Of a stretch of 64,000 nucleotides of DNA, positions 1 to 7,977 are shown piece by piece. The notes under the pieces were generated by a model. That model was not told where the DNA came from, searched no databases, and worked only from the letters and a program-made list of their open reading frames with translations. The stretch lies in contig NZ_LAVL01000025.1 of assembly GCF_001083785.1 (NCBI RefSeq), positions 1-64,000 of the forward strand, in the 5' to 3' direction. Position numbers and translations under genes: made by a program. The stretch comes from Nonomuraea sp. SBT364 (GTDB lineage: Bacteria; Actinomycetota; Actinomycetes; Streptosporangiales; Streptosporangiaceae). Every line of letters starts with the position of its first letter. Within the stretch, counting starts at the first letter, position 1.

Positions 1-2289
1 GGGGAGATGCTGGCCGAGGTCGGGGAGACGGCCGGGGCGCGGGAGGCGTTCGGGCGGGCGGCCGAGCTGGAGCCGGGCGCCGCCGGGGCGACGCTGGTGC
101 GGGCCGGGGTGAGCCTGGAGAGGGCGGGCGATCTCGACGGGGCGCGGATGGCCTTCGAGGGCGCCGCGCGGGACGCGGACGACTGGGCGGCCGTCGCAGG
201 CCGGGCCCGGCTGGGGACGGCGAGCGCCGACGAGCTGCCCTGGGGGCTCCTGGCGGTCGGGGACGACGAGGGCGCGCTGGCCGCGCTGGGCGTGGTCGCG
301 GGCGGGCGGGAGGCGGCCGAGCTGATGCTGGCGCTGCACCGCGAGGACGTCGGCGCCGTGCGGCGGCTGCTGACCGAGCGCCCGTCGGCCGGGGCGTTCG
401 CCGAGACGCTGAAGGCGGCGCGCGAGATCGAGGACGTGACCGAGGAGCTGTACCGGCTGGTCGTCGAGCTGGCGGAGCCGGCGCAGGCGGCCGAGGCGAG
501 GATCGGGCTCGGACGGCTGCTGTCGGACGCGGGCCAGCACTGCCGGGCGGAGCTGTGCCTGCTGCCCGCGACCGGGGAGGCGGCCACGGCGGTGGCGGCG
601 TGGCGCGCCGTCGGGGTCGCCCGGCAGCGGCGCGGGGACCTGCCCGGCGCCGTGGAGGCCGTGCGCGCCGCCATGCCGGACGCGGCCCTACAGCTCGCCG
701 GGCTGCTGGAGGAGCTCGGCGACGTGGCCGGCGCGCGGGCGGCGCTGGAGGCGGGGGCGGCGGCCGGTGAGCTGGAGAGCCTGCGCCACCTGCTGGTGCA
801 TCTGCTGGAGCAGGGCGAGTACGACGCGATCCCGGCGGAGGCGGAACGGGCCACCGGAGCGGGGGATCCGCAGACGGTGGCCATGGGGTACTGGGTGTGG
901 GGTGACGCCTGCCGGTCCACCGGTGATCTGGCGGGCGCGGTGAAGCTGTACCGGCGGGCGATGGAGGCCGGGGACCCGGACGTGGTGCCGGGCGTGCGCG
1001 GGGACCTGGCGCAGGCGCTGCGGGCGCAGGGCGACGGCGGCGCGGCGGCCGAGCAGGCGTGGCTGGCCATCGAGACCGGCGACCCGGAGACCGCCGGACG
1101 GGCGGGCGTCAACCTGGGCTGCTGGCTGCACGAGGACGGCGACCCGCTGGGCGCGTCCGACGCCTTCGCCGCGGCGGCCCAGGCGGCCCCGGAGGACGCC
1201 GGGTCCGACGTGGCGCGGACGGCGCTCGGGAACCTGGCGGTGCTCGCCCGGCAGGCCGCCGAGCGGGCCGAGCACCAGCTGGCCGTGCAGATCCTGTCGC
1301 GCATGGGCAGGCACGCCGCCGAGACGGCGCGGGAGCTCGGCGGCGCGTGCGACGACCCCGCCGCCGTGCGGGCGTACTTCGAGCTGGCCGGGCACGGGTC
1401 GCTGACCGAGCTGGAGGTCGCCGGGCGGCTCGCGGAGCTGGGCGAGACGGCCCAGGCGCGGGCCGTGTACGAGCGGCTGGGCGCGGACGCCGACGCCGAC
1501 GTGCGGTTCGTGGCCGGCGGCAGGCTGCTGGAGCTGCTGGACGAGCAGGGCGACGAGGACGCCTTCTACAGCCTGGCCGAGCGGCAGGCCGGTGACGCCG
1601 ACAGCCCGGCGCGCGGGGTGTTCGGCAGCCTGCTCGGCATGCTGCAGGAGCGGCAGGGCGACACCGAGGCGTCGCTGCGCACGCTGCGGGCGGCGGCGGC
1701 GACGGGCGCGCCGGCCGCGCTCGCCACGCTGGCGCAGGCCCTGGTCGGCGACGGGCAGGTGGCCGAGGGCCGGCAGGTGTACGAGCGCGTGGTCGCCGGG
1801 GACGACGCGGAGCTGGCCGTCCGGGCGATGGTGGCGATCGGGCACACCCACCACGACGACGACCCCGAGCGCGCCCGGGCGTGGTACGTCAGGGCCGTGG
1901 AGGCCGGGGAGGGGCACGCCGGCGCGCTCGGCGCGATGTACCTGGGCGCGCTGGCCAAGCGGGTGCGCGACTTCCCCGAGGCGCTCGGCTGGTACCAGCG
2001 GGTCATCGACGCGGGCGACCCGGAGTCCGGCATGGCCGCGGCGCACCTGGGCGAGCTGTGCTACTGGCTGGGCGACCTCGACGGCGCGCTGCGCTACTAC
2101 GAGCTGACGCTCGGCCTGACCGACCGGCCCGAGCTGGTCGCCGAGGCGGCCTGCCGGGCGGGCGAGATCCGCTACCGGCACGGCGACCTGGCCGCCGCCC
2201 GCGCTCTGCTCGGCCGGGCCGCGGAGACGGGCGACGCGACGTTCGCGGGGGAGGCGGAGATCCTCCTGGGCAAACTTGCGGTTGATTAA
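1..2289 (+). CDS. TPR-repeat protein, 5' end outside window
   Basis: An open frame enters from the left edge; the first ATG in the window (position 7) is internal, so the true start is probably upstream. The ~760 visible residues are Ala/Gly/Glu-rich, with repeated units of about 34 residues of the type A-x-x-x-L-G-x-L-L-x-x-x-G-D-x-x-G-A, typical of tetratricopeptide or Sel1-like helical repeats. No catalytic domain, signal peptide or membrane segment is seen. TPR arrays are protein-interaction scaffolds and the partner cannot be named. The stop at 2289 is only 11 bp before the TetR operator. The domain class is clear; the role is unknown. Confidence 0.8.
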   Translation, partial: GEMLAEVGETAGAREAFGRAAELEPGAAGATLVRAGVSLERAGDLDGARMAFEGAARDADDWAAVAGRARLGTASADELPWGLLAVGDDEGALAALGVVAGGREAAELMLALHREDVGAVRRLLTERPSAGAFAETLKAAREIEDVTEELYRLVVELAEPAQAAEARIGLGRLLSDAGQHCRAELCLLPATGEAATAVAAWRAVGVARQRRGDLPGAVEAVRAAMPDAALQLAGLLEELGDVAGARAALEAGAAAGELESLRHLLVHLLEQGEYDAIPAEAERATGAGDPQTVAMGYWVWGDACRSTGDLAGAVKLYRRAMEAGDPDVVPGVRGDLAQALRAQGDGGAAAEQAWLAIETGDPETAGRAGVNLGCWLHEDGDPLGASDAFAAAAQAAPEDAGSDVARTALGNLAVLARQAAERAEHQLAVQILSRMGRHAAETARELGGACDDPAAVRAYFELAGHGSLTELEVAGRLAELGETAQARAVYERLGADADADVRFVAGGRLLELLDEQGDEDAFYSLAERQAGDADSPARGVFGSLLGMLQERQGDTEASLRTLRAAAATGAPAALATLAQALVGDGQVAEGRQVYERVVAGDDAELAVRAMVAIGHTHHDDDPERARAWYVRAVEAGEGHAGALGAMYLGALAKRVRDFPEALGWYQRVIDAGDPESGMAAAHLGELCYWLGDLDGALRYYELTLGLTDRPELVAEAACRAGEIRYRHGDLAAARALLGRAAETGDATFAGEAEILLGKLAVD

Positions 2290-2300
2290 ATGACGCCATA

Positions 2301-2331
2301 GTCTCACCTAGTCAAACATTTGAGGTGAGAC
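2301..2331. promoter_or_regulatory. Nested palindromic operator before the TetR gene
   Basis: A perfect 9-bp inverted repeat (GTCTCACCT at 2301-2309, AGGTGAGAC at 2323-2331) encloses a second one (TCAAA / TTTGA at 2312-2323). The right arm includes the ribosome binding site of the TetR gene that starts at 2333. This is the arrangement expected of an autoregulatory TetR operator; binding by this protein is inferred. Confidence 0.7.
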
Positions 2332-2332
2332 G

Positions 2333-2995
2333 ATGGCCAAGGCAGGACGACCACCCCTGGATCCGGCGCGCCAGCTCGAACGGGCGCACCGGATCCTCGA
2401 CGCCGCCGCCGAGCTGATCCTTCGCTGGGGCTACGACAAGACCACGATCGACGACGTGGCCGGGCACGCCGGCGTCGCCAAGGGCACGATCTACTTGCAC
2501 TGGCGCACCCGCGACGCGCTCTTCGCCGCGCTGCTGCGCCGTGAGCGGGTGCTGATGGCGCAGGAGGTGCGCGCGGCGGCCCCCGCCACGCTTCGGGAGC
2601 TGGTCCGCGAGCTGGCCGCCGCGCTGCTGCGGCGTCCGCTGATGAAGGCGCTGCTCACCGGCGACCGCGAGGTGCTGGGCAAGCTTCGCGCGCAGAAACC
2701 GGACATCCCGGCGGCGCCGCTGCTCACCGACGCCTTCGAGGACTATTTCGGCAAGCTGGACCGGCAGGGCGCGCTCCGGGCCGGACCGGCGGGGCCCGAG
2801 CGGCTCGCGGTCGTCGGGGGGGGGGTCTTTCGGGGTCTGTTTTTCCCCGCCGCGGTGCTCCCGCCCCCGCCCCCCCGCCCGGCCTGTTCCGAGCGCCGCC
2901 CCGGGTTGTCTCGGGCCGGGATTGCCGCCTGCTGCGGGGTGGCGTTTCGCAACCGGCTCGTCTGCCCATCGGGAGCCCATTTCATGGCGGGCTGA
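2333..2995 (+). CDS. TetR/AcrR family regulator, 3' end probably frameshifted
   Basis: Residues ~15-60 form a canonical TetR N-terminal HTH (ILDAAAELILRWGYDKTTID, then VAKGTIYLHWRTRDALFAAL). Conserved-looking sequence continues to about residue 165 (GPERLAVVGG). Beyond a run of ten G (2816-2825) the frame becomes an unlikely Pro/Arg/Cys-rich tail next to poly-T and poly-C runs. A +/-1 frameshift, genuine or from sequencing, therefore probably destroys the ligand-domain C-terminus. The start ATG at 2333 follows GAGGTGAG. The palindrome overlapping the ribosome binding site suggests autoregulation. No obvious target operon sits beside it, and the ligand is unknown. Confidence 0.75.
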   Translation: MAKAGRPPLDPARQLERAHRILDAAAELILRWGYDKTTIDDVAGHAGVAKGTIYLHWRTRDALFAALLRRERVLMAQEVRAAAPATLRELVRELAAALLRRPLMKALLTGDREVLGKLRAQKPDIPAAPLLTDAFEDYFGKLDRQGALRAGPAGPERLAVVGGGVFRGLFFPAAVLPPPPPRPACSERRPGLSRAGIAACCGVAFRNRLVCPSGAHFMAG

Positions 2996-3306
2996 AAACC
3001 GTCCCCAGCTTCGCCGGACGCCAATCAGAAATGGCCCACCGAGCCACCGCATCTGCCACTCCACCCCCAAATGACGGGCTGCCACAACCGTCTCGCCCGC
3101 AGACCGGTCGGCGGGCGGCGGCGAGCTCAACCCCGTCGCACGGACGGTATTAAGGACGGGCCCGATCGGGCGAAGGTCGACAAGGAAGATCGCGGCCTCG
3201 ATTTGCATCGTGAGCTGGGCGAACGGGGCGAAAGCCCGCCTTTTCCGACGAGTGAACCGATGCTTGCCCTGCGCACTAGTAGCGCTTGACGGTATAAAAA
3301 GGATGC
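2996..3306. other. Gene-poor stretch after the TetR gene
   Basis: There is no convincing ORF here; a 72-codon frame at 3071-3289 has no family resemblance. Base composition is less GC-biased than the flanks, and there is a short GGGC-GAAA-GCCC hairpin near 3225. The TTGAC followed by an A/T-rich stretch near 3286-3300 could serve as promoter material for the gene at 3307. With the homopolymer tract at 2816-2880, it may mark a decayed gene end. Confidence 0.4.
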
Positions 3307-3651
3307 ATGAGATGGCGAGACCGCTACGGCCTTCGGCGGCAGCGCGGCCCGAAGATCGCTAAGTTCGATCGTGAGGCGACGGACGCCGACATCGAAGCGC
3401 TGATCGCCTTCGCCCGGTCGCGGCGTGGCGTGGAGTTCTACGTCGAGCCCGAGACGTTCGCGACCGACACCACCGCCGTGGCCGTCGCCGACGACGGGGA
3501 GTGGACGCGGCGCCGGGTCGGCTCGCCGTCTGTGATCCACAAGGTGGCGCGCGATCTCGCTCTCCCAGTCTACGACGTGCAGCTGACCGGGTATCCGCCC
3601 CGGATGCGGGCCTACAACGAGCGACGGCGGCGCGAGGAGGGCGGCCTTTGA
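3307..3651 (+). CDS. Conserved actinobacterial hypothetical protein, 114 aa
   Basis: A small basic soluble protein without signal peptide or membrane segment. The N-terminus is RWRDRYGLRRQRGPKIAKFD; the middle has FYVEPETFATDTTAVAVADDGEWTRR and the end VYDVQLTGYPPRMRAYNERR. Proteins of this kind recur in actinomycete genomes under names such as oxidoreductase, but nothing here supports an enzyme assignment. The ~190 bp that follow (3652-3843) hold short frames rich in Arg and Pro without recognisable homology. Confidence 0.6.
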   Translation: MRWRDRYGLRRQRGPKIAKFDREATDADIEALIAFARSRRGVEFYVEPETFATDTTAVAVADDGEWTRRRVGSPSVIHKVARDLALPVYDVQLTGYPPRMRAYNERRRREEGGL

Positions 3652-3897
3652 CCCGCGGCCGCACCCCGTTCCCGAACGCACGCCGACAGGCACCGGCCCG
3701 ACCGAGGAACGGCAGCGGCTGCGCGAGGCGAAGCCCCTGCGGCAAGCCGTGCGCGGCGGGTCCCCGTACCGGGCCTCGCGAGACAGACCCAGGCGTGCCA
3801 GTGAGCAGTATCCGAGTAGTGACCCGATGACCGATCTCGGACGGTGAAGCCGTTGGGCTTGGCCACCGTGGAGGCGGTGATCTCTGGGAGGTGGCGG

Positions 3898-4680
3898 ATG
3901 GCCGAGGGGGTGCTCAAGCACGGACTGCCGTACTACACGGTGGGCGCGGGCAGACCGCTGGTGGCGCTGCGCTGGTTCGCGCCGGAGCACGCCAACCCCA
4001 CGGGATGGGCGCGCAGGGCCGAGCTCAGGGTGATGAGCCCGCTCGGGCGCCACTTCGCGGTGTACGCGGTCAACCGCGCACCCGGGATGGCGGCGGGCAC
4101 GACCATGGCGGGGATCGCCGCCCAGCACGCCGAGGCCCTGGCCGAGCGGTTCGGCGAGCCGGTGGATGTGCTGGGCATGTCGTCCGGCGGGTCGGTGGCG
4201 CTGCAACTGGCCGCCGACCACCCGGAAGTCGTCCGGCGGCTGGTGGTGGCCGGAGCCGCGTACACGCTGACTCCGCGCACCCGCGAGGTCCAGCGGCGAT
4301 ATACCGAGGCGGTGGCGGCCGGCCGCCGGGGCGCCCACCATCAGGCGCCCGTGGTCGGCAGGACCGCGCTCACCCGGGCGCTGATCCGGCCCATGATGTG
4401 GGTCGCCGATCCCCTGATGCGCCCGGCCGATCCTCTGGACATGCTCCACTTCGCCCAGGCCGAGGACTCCTTCGACGTCCGCGACCGGCTCGCCGGCATC
4501 AGCGCGCCCACGCTGGTCGTCGGCGGTGAGCGGGATCTGGCCTACCCGGTGGAGCTGTTCGGGCAGACGGCCGAGCTGCTGCAGGACGCGCGCCTGGTCC
4601 TTTACCCGGGCACGAGCCACCTTGGCACGTTCTCCCACAAGCGGTTCGCCGGCGACGTGGCGGAGTTTCTGGGCGGCTAG
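3898..4680 (+). CDS. Alpha/beta-hydrolase fold protein
   Basis: An alpha/beta hydrolase of about 260 residues. The nucleophile elbow is GMSSG (in VLGMSSGGSVALQLA), the acid candidate is in VVGGERDLAYP and the histidine is in YPGTSHLGTF. A longer frame begins at GTG 3844, but the ATG at 3898 has GGGAGGTGG immediately upstream and starts right before the first strand, so it is preferred. The substrate cannot be told; members include esterases and haloperoxidase-like enzymes. The stop overlaps the convergent DUF4192 gene by 4 bp. No signal peptide, so probably cytosolic. Confidence 0.85.
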   Translation: MAEGVLKHGLPYYTVGAGRPLVALRWFAPEHANPTGWARRAELRVMSPLGRHFAVYAVNRAPGMAAGTTMAGIAAQHAEALAERFGEPVDVLGMSSGGSVALQLAADHPEVVRRLVVAGAAYTLTPRTREVQRRYTEAVAAGRRGAHHQAPVVGRTALTRALIRPMMWVADPLMRPADPLDMLHFAQAEDSFDVRDRLAGISAPTLVVGGERDLAYPVELFGQTAELLQDARLVLYPGTSHLGTFSHKRFAGDVAEFLGG

Positions 4681-5744
4681 GCGCATGCCGGGTCGCTTTC
4701 GCCGAGGCAGCCGAGCAGGGGGACGAGCCAGCCTATGTGGGCCTCGCCCATCGCGGTGTCGAGCTCGGCCGGTGTCGGGAGGCGGGCGCTGACCATGCCG
4801 GGTGAGAGCAGGTTCTGCAACGCGTGCATGAGCAGGTTGGCCATCGAGTAGTGCGGGTCGGCGGTCAGGGCGCGTTCGAGGGCGATGGTGGCGGTGATGC
4901 TGTCGCCGGCTCGCCAGGCGGCCATGGCCAGCAGCGTGGCCACCGGCGGGACGTAGGGAGGTTCGAGGCGGCGGGTGAGGTCCTCCCAGAGGGCGGCGTG
5001 GGAGTCGTCCATGAGCGTCCAGGCTTCGTCGCGCACCCTGATGACGGTCAGGTCGAGGCCGAGCCGGGAGGCGTCGGCGTCGCTGAGCCGGCTGCCCGCG
5101 TCGAGGGCCGCGTGAAGTCTGGCCAGGCCGTCGGTCACGAAGCGCCGGGCGAAGACGTCGGGGTCGGGGGCGGCGGCCAGTGCGGCTGTCAGGTCGGCGA
5201 CGGCTTCGGAGGTCGCCCTGCGCATCGCCGTCCGGACGGAACCGGTGACGGGGGCGAGGGTGCGTTCGAGCGCTTGGCGGTCGGGGAGGGCGACCATGCC
5301 GCGCACGGTCGCCTCGGCGGCCACCCGGCTCGACATCGGGTCGTACGGGGTGCCTTCGGGCGGGCAGCAGCGGGGGCTGTCGCAGACGTAGGACCAGTAG
5401 CGGCCGTCCTCCGCCCGCATGGCCTCGGCCACCTCCACGCCCGCTCTGGCCGCCACGGCTCTGGCCTCGTCGACGGCCGGGGTGACCCGCTCGCCCGGGC
5501 CGTAGCCGATGACGACGATCTGGGCCAGCTCCTCGCGGGCGACCAGGGGCACCAGCGGCTCCAGGGTGCCGGGCGGGAAGGGCAGGCCCCAGCGGGCCGC
5601 GACCTTGGCCTGGCCGTCGGCGAGACCTATCACGATGAGGCTGTCGGCCGGGTGGAACCCCACCAGGTAGGGCACGGCGGCCAGGATGTCGGCGGGGCTG
5701 GTCAGGGTGAGGCAGGGCTCGGAGGTGTTCGTCGTCATGGGCAT
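4677..5744 (-). CDS. DUF4192 domain-containing protein
   Basis: About 355 residues. The N-terminal motif SPADILAAVPYLVGFHPADS is characteristic of the actinobacterial DUF4192 family, followed by LIVIGLADG and the CDSPRCCPPEGTPYDP segment. DUF4192 proteins are widespread in Actinobacteria without an established function. The frame is open to 5876, but the region before MPMTTNTSEP is not conserved-looking, so the ATG at 5744 (or 5738) is chosen; no strong ribosome binding site is seen for either. It is predicted cytosolic and lies downstream of the EI24 gene on the same strand. Confidence 0.8.
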   Translation of the reverse strand: MPMTTNTSEPCLTLTSPADILAAVPYLVGFHPADSLIVIGLADGQAKVAARWGLPFPPGTLEPLVPLVAREELAQIVVIGYGPGERVTPAVDEARAVAARAGVEVAEAMRAEDGRYWSYVCDSPRCCPPEGTPYDPMSSRVAAEATVRGMVALPDRQALERTLAPVTGSVRTAMRRATSEAVADLTAALAAAPDPDVFARRFVTDGLARLHAALDAGSRLSDADASRLGLDLTVIRVRDEAWTLMDDSHAALWEDLTRRLEPPYVPPVATLLAMAAWRAGDSITATIALERALTADPHYSMANLLMHALQNLLSPGMVSARLPTPAELDTAMGEAHIGWLVPLLGCLGESDPACA

Positions 5745-5873
5745 GGAGGATGCCGGGGACGAGGGCCCGCGGGGCGGGGTGCAACAGGTTCTGTGGACGG
5801 GCGGCGAGGCGGGGAGGCGGCTGTGGACAAGCACCGGCAGCACACGCCAGTGCCCCGGCGCCCGCGCCGCAAG

Positions 5874-5892
5874 CACCGGCCGGCGGCCGGTG
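5874..5892. terminator. GC hairpin between EI24 and DUF4192 genes
   Basis: An 8-bp perfect stem CACCGGCC / GGCCGGTG with a 3-nt loop lies in the 258-bp gap between the EI24 stop (6003) and the DUF4192 start (5744). It has no T-run. It could be a weak terminator or processing hairpin for the EI24 transcript. Confidence 0.35.
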
Positions 5893-5947
5893 AGTGGGCG
5901 GCCGGTGGGAAGCGGGCACGGGCAGCGGAACCGAGCCGCCAGGCCAC

Positions 5948-5974
5948 CAGCGAGGCCAGCGAGGCCAGCGAGGC
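5948..5974. repeat. Three tandem copies of a 9-bp unit
   Basis: CAGCGAGGC is repeated three times head-to-tail in the non-coding gap downstream of the EI24 gene. No function is evident; replication slippage is the simplest explanation. Confidence 0.7.
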
Positions 5975-6002
5975 CGGGTCTAGCCGCAGGTTCCCATCGT
6001 GA

Positions 6003-6761
6003 TCAAGGGCGCTCGGCCGCCGGGGCCGGGGGGCCGGGCGAGAGACGGTGCCGGACGAGCAGGGCCGCGCCCGCGACCGCCGCCGGCATCGCGAGTACCG
6101 CCACGAACGGCACCAGGAACAGCACGAACACCACCACCCCGAACCCGAGCGACGCCGCCTTGTTCCCCCGCAGCAGCGCGAACCGCTGCTTCCTGACGAG
6201 CCCCCGCCGCTCCAGCGCCAGCGTGGTCAGCTCGACCGTGAGGAAGAACCCGGACACGGCCGCCCCCAGCACCGGCACCACCGTCTGCCCGATCACCGGC
6301 ACGAACCCCAGGAAGAACAGCGGGATCGTGAACAGCAGCACGTACCCCAGCGTGACGAGGCTGTCGCGGATGGAGCGCGGCAGCGTGCGCCACCACGGCT
6401 GCTCCTCGGCGTCGGGCAGCGGGTCGGCGGCGGCCGACAGCTTCTCGTAGAACGGCTCCCCGATGGCGAGCGTGAGCGCGGCGAAGGTGAGCACGGCCAG
6501 GGCGAGCCCGCCGAGGAAGAGCGCGACGGCGACAGCCGTGCGGAACGCCTCGCGCCACGACCAGGAGTCGGCGAACGGCGTCAGGAACTCGGCCAGCGTG
6601 GTGGCGTTCGTGCCGAGGAGGAACAGCGCCGCCACGTAGACGGCGAACGCGATGATCGCCGGGATGAGCCCGAACAACCACCACCGCCCGTTTCTGGCGG
6701 CCCAGCCCACACCTTGCAGGAAGAAGCCGACGCCGGTGGCGAAGTCGCGCAATGATCGCAT
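6003..6761 (-). CDS. EI24 / CysZ-like membrane protein
   Basis: 252 residues with at least four hydrophobic segments (WWLFGLIPAIIAFAVYVAAL, then TAVAVALFLGGLALAVLTFAA, LGYVLLFTIPLFFLGFVPVI and FGVVVFVLFLVPFVAVLAMP). The pattern FATGVGFFLQGVGW at the start and LAIGEPFYEKLS in the middle matches the EI24 family, which includes the sulfate permease CysZ. No cysteine-biosynthesis genes are adjacent, so sulfate transport is only a possibility. It lies 10 bp downstream of maf and is likely cotranscribed with it. Confidence 0.82.
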   Translation of the reverse strand: MRSLRDFATGVGFFLQGVGWAARNGRWWLFGLIPAIIAFAVYVAALFLLGTNATTLAEFLTPFADSWSWREAFRTAVAVALFLGGLALAVLTFAALTLAIGEPFYEKLSAAADPLPDAEEQPWWRTLPRSIRDSLVTLGYVLLFTIPLFFLGFVPVIGQTVVPVLGAAVSGFFLTVELTTLALERRGLVRKQRFALLRGNKAASLGFGVVVFVLFLVPFVAVLAMPAAVAGAALLVRHRLSPGPPAPAAERP

Positions 6762-6771
6762 GTCGCAAACG

Positions 6772-7353
6772 CTAGCGCCAGAGCGGCGTTACCGCGTAGC
6801 CGAGCTCGTCGAGCAGGGAGCGGAGCAGCGGCAGCGACAGGCCGAGCACGTTGCCGTGGTCGCCCTCGATGCCGTCGACGAACCAGCCGCCGCGGCCTTC
6901 GATGCTGAACGCCCCGGCGAGGTTGAGCGGCTCGCCGGTCTCGGCGTAGGCGGCGATCTCCTGCTCGGTGGGCTGGCCGAAGTGGACGACGGTGGTGGCC
7001 ACCTCGGCGGCCTGTCGGCCGGTCGGCACGTCGATGACGCAGTGGCCGGTGACGAGCCTGCCGGTGCGCCCGCGCATGAGCCGCCAGCGCTCGACGACCT
7101 CCTGGGCCGAGGCGGGCTTGCCGTAGGCGCGTCCGTCGAGCTCCAGGATGGAGTCGCAGCCGATGACCAGCCCTTCGTCCAGCCCGGCGGCGACCGTGGT
7201 GGCCTTGGCCTTGGCCAGCACGAGGCTGAGCGCGGCGGGCGAGTGGGCGGTGAACGCCTCTTCGTCGACCCCGCTCACGATCACCTTGGGGTCGAGACCG
7301 GCGCTGCGCAGCAGGGCCAGGCGGGCGGCGGAAGCTGAGGCCAGAACGATCAC
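6772..7353 (-). CDS. maf: Maf-family nucleotide pyrophosphatase
   Basis: 193 residues starting [19 protein letters not shown], the Maf signature (LASxSxxRxxLL). Also present are the VSGVDEEAF segment, the catalytic-site block [12 protein letters not shown] and the conserved GPxxxAGAFxIEGRG-type region ([19 protein letters not shown]). Maf proteins hydrolyse dTTP, UTP or modified nucleotides to monophosphates and affect septum formation. The protein is full-length, cytosolic, and lies upstream of the EI24 gene in the same direction. Confidence 0.93.
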   Translation of the reverse strand: MIVLASASAARLALLRSAGLDPKVIVSGVDEEAFTAHSPAALSLVLAKAKATTVAAGLDEGLVIGCDSILELDGRAYGKPASAQEVVERWRLMRGRTGRLVTGHCVIDVPTGRQAAEVATTVVHFGQPTEQEIAAYAETGEPLNLAGAFSIEGRGGWFVDGIEGDHGNVLGLSLPLLRSLLDELGYAVTPLWR

Positions 7354-7369
7354 CGGATCAGCCTACCGG

Positions 7370-7909
7370 TCACCATTCGGGGTGCGGTGACCGCGTACGC
7401 GCGGACGGCTCGCCGAGGAGCTCGGCGAGCAGGGGTTCGAGGGCGCCGGGGGCGGCGGCACGCTCGCGGTGCAACTCCCCGGTCATCTCCTGGGTGGTCA
7501 TGTCGGCCCGTTCGGCCCGGTCGGCGAGCAGCGACATGATCATGGGGGCGAGCAGGAGCAGCACCTTGACCAGCGCGGCGGAGTCGAGGCCGGACAGGTC
7601 GGCGAGCGCGTCGGCGGCCTGGTCGACGCCCTGGCCGCCGAGGACGTGGGCGAGGATGTTCTGCCCGTCGCGGGCCAGCGTCGCGACGTCTCCGTTGAAG
7701 GGGTCGGCGTCGACGTGCTCGTCGAGGGCGGTGCGCAGCGCCTCGGCCCCGTCGGGGTGCTCGGAGCTGCGCGCCATGCCGGCCACGATGACGCCGGTCG
7801 CCGCCTGAAGGACCTCGCGCACCGTGGCCTGGTCGGTGCCGAGCATCCCGGCGAGCTGCTCCAGGCCGGGATCGCCGAGCTCGGCGACGAGCTGGTCCGT
7901 CAGTGTCAC
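7370..7909 (-). CDS. DUF937-like small protein
   Basis: 179 residues from a GTG at 7909 with an ideal GGAGGA site 5 bp upstream; the longer frame to 8110 overlaps ftsH and is not used. The sequence (LVAELGDPGLEQLAGMLGTD ... ILAHVLGGQGVDQAADALADLSGLDSAALVKVLLLLAPMIMSLL) is Ala/Leu-rich and helical, and resembles the DUF937/YidB-type helical domain. The function of that family is not established. It lies between ftsH and maf on the same strand. Confidence 0.7.
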   Translation of the reverse strand: MTLTDQLVAELGDPGLEQLAGMLGTDQATVREVLQAATGVIVAGMARSSEHPDGAEALRTALDEHVDADPFNGDVATLARDGQNILAHVLGGQGVDQAADALADLSGLDSAALVKVLLLLAPMIMSLLADRAERADMTTQEMTGELHRERAAAPGALEPLLAELLGEPSARTRSPHPEW

Positions 7910-7977
7910 GCCAGTCCTCCCGATCGTCGTTCCGGAGGTCGTTCCCCGGTGCGGGCCGAGCCTACGTCGGGCCCTCG

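Noticed and set aside
3127-5919. Very long reverse-strand frame of 930 codons
   Set aside because: Arg/Pro/His-rich composition, no domain, covers the hydrolase and DUF4192 genes in other frames: a high-GC shadow.
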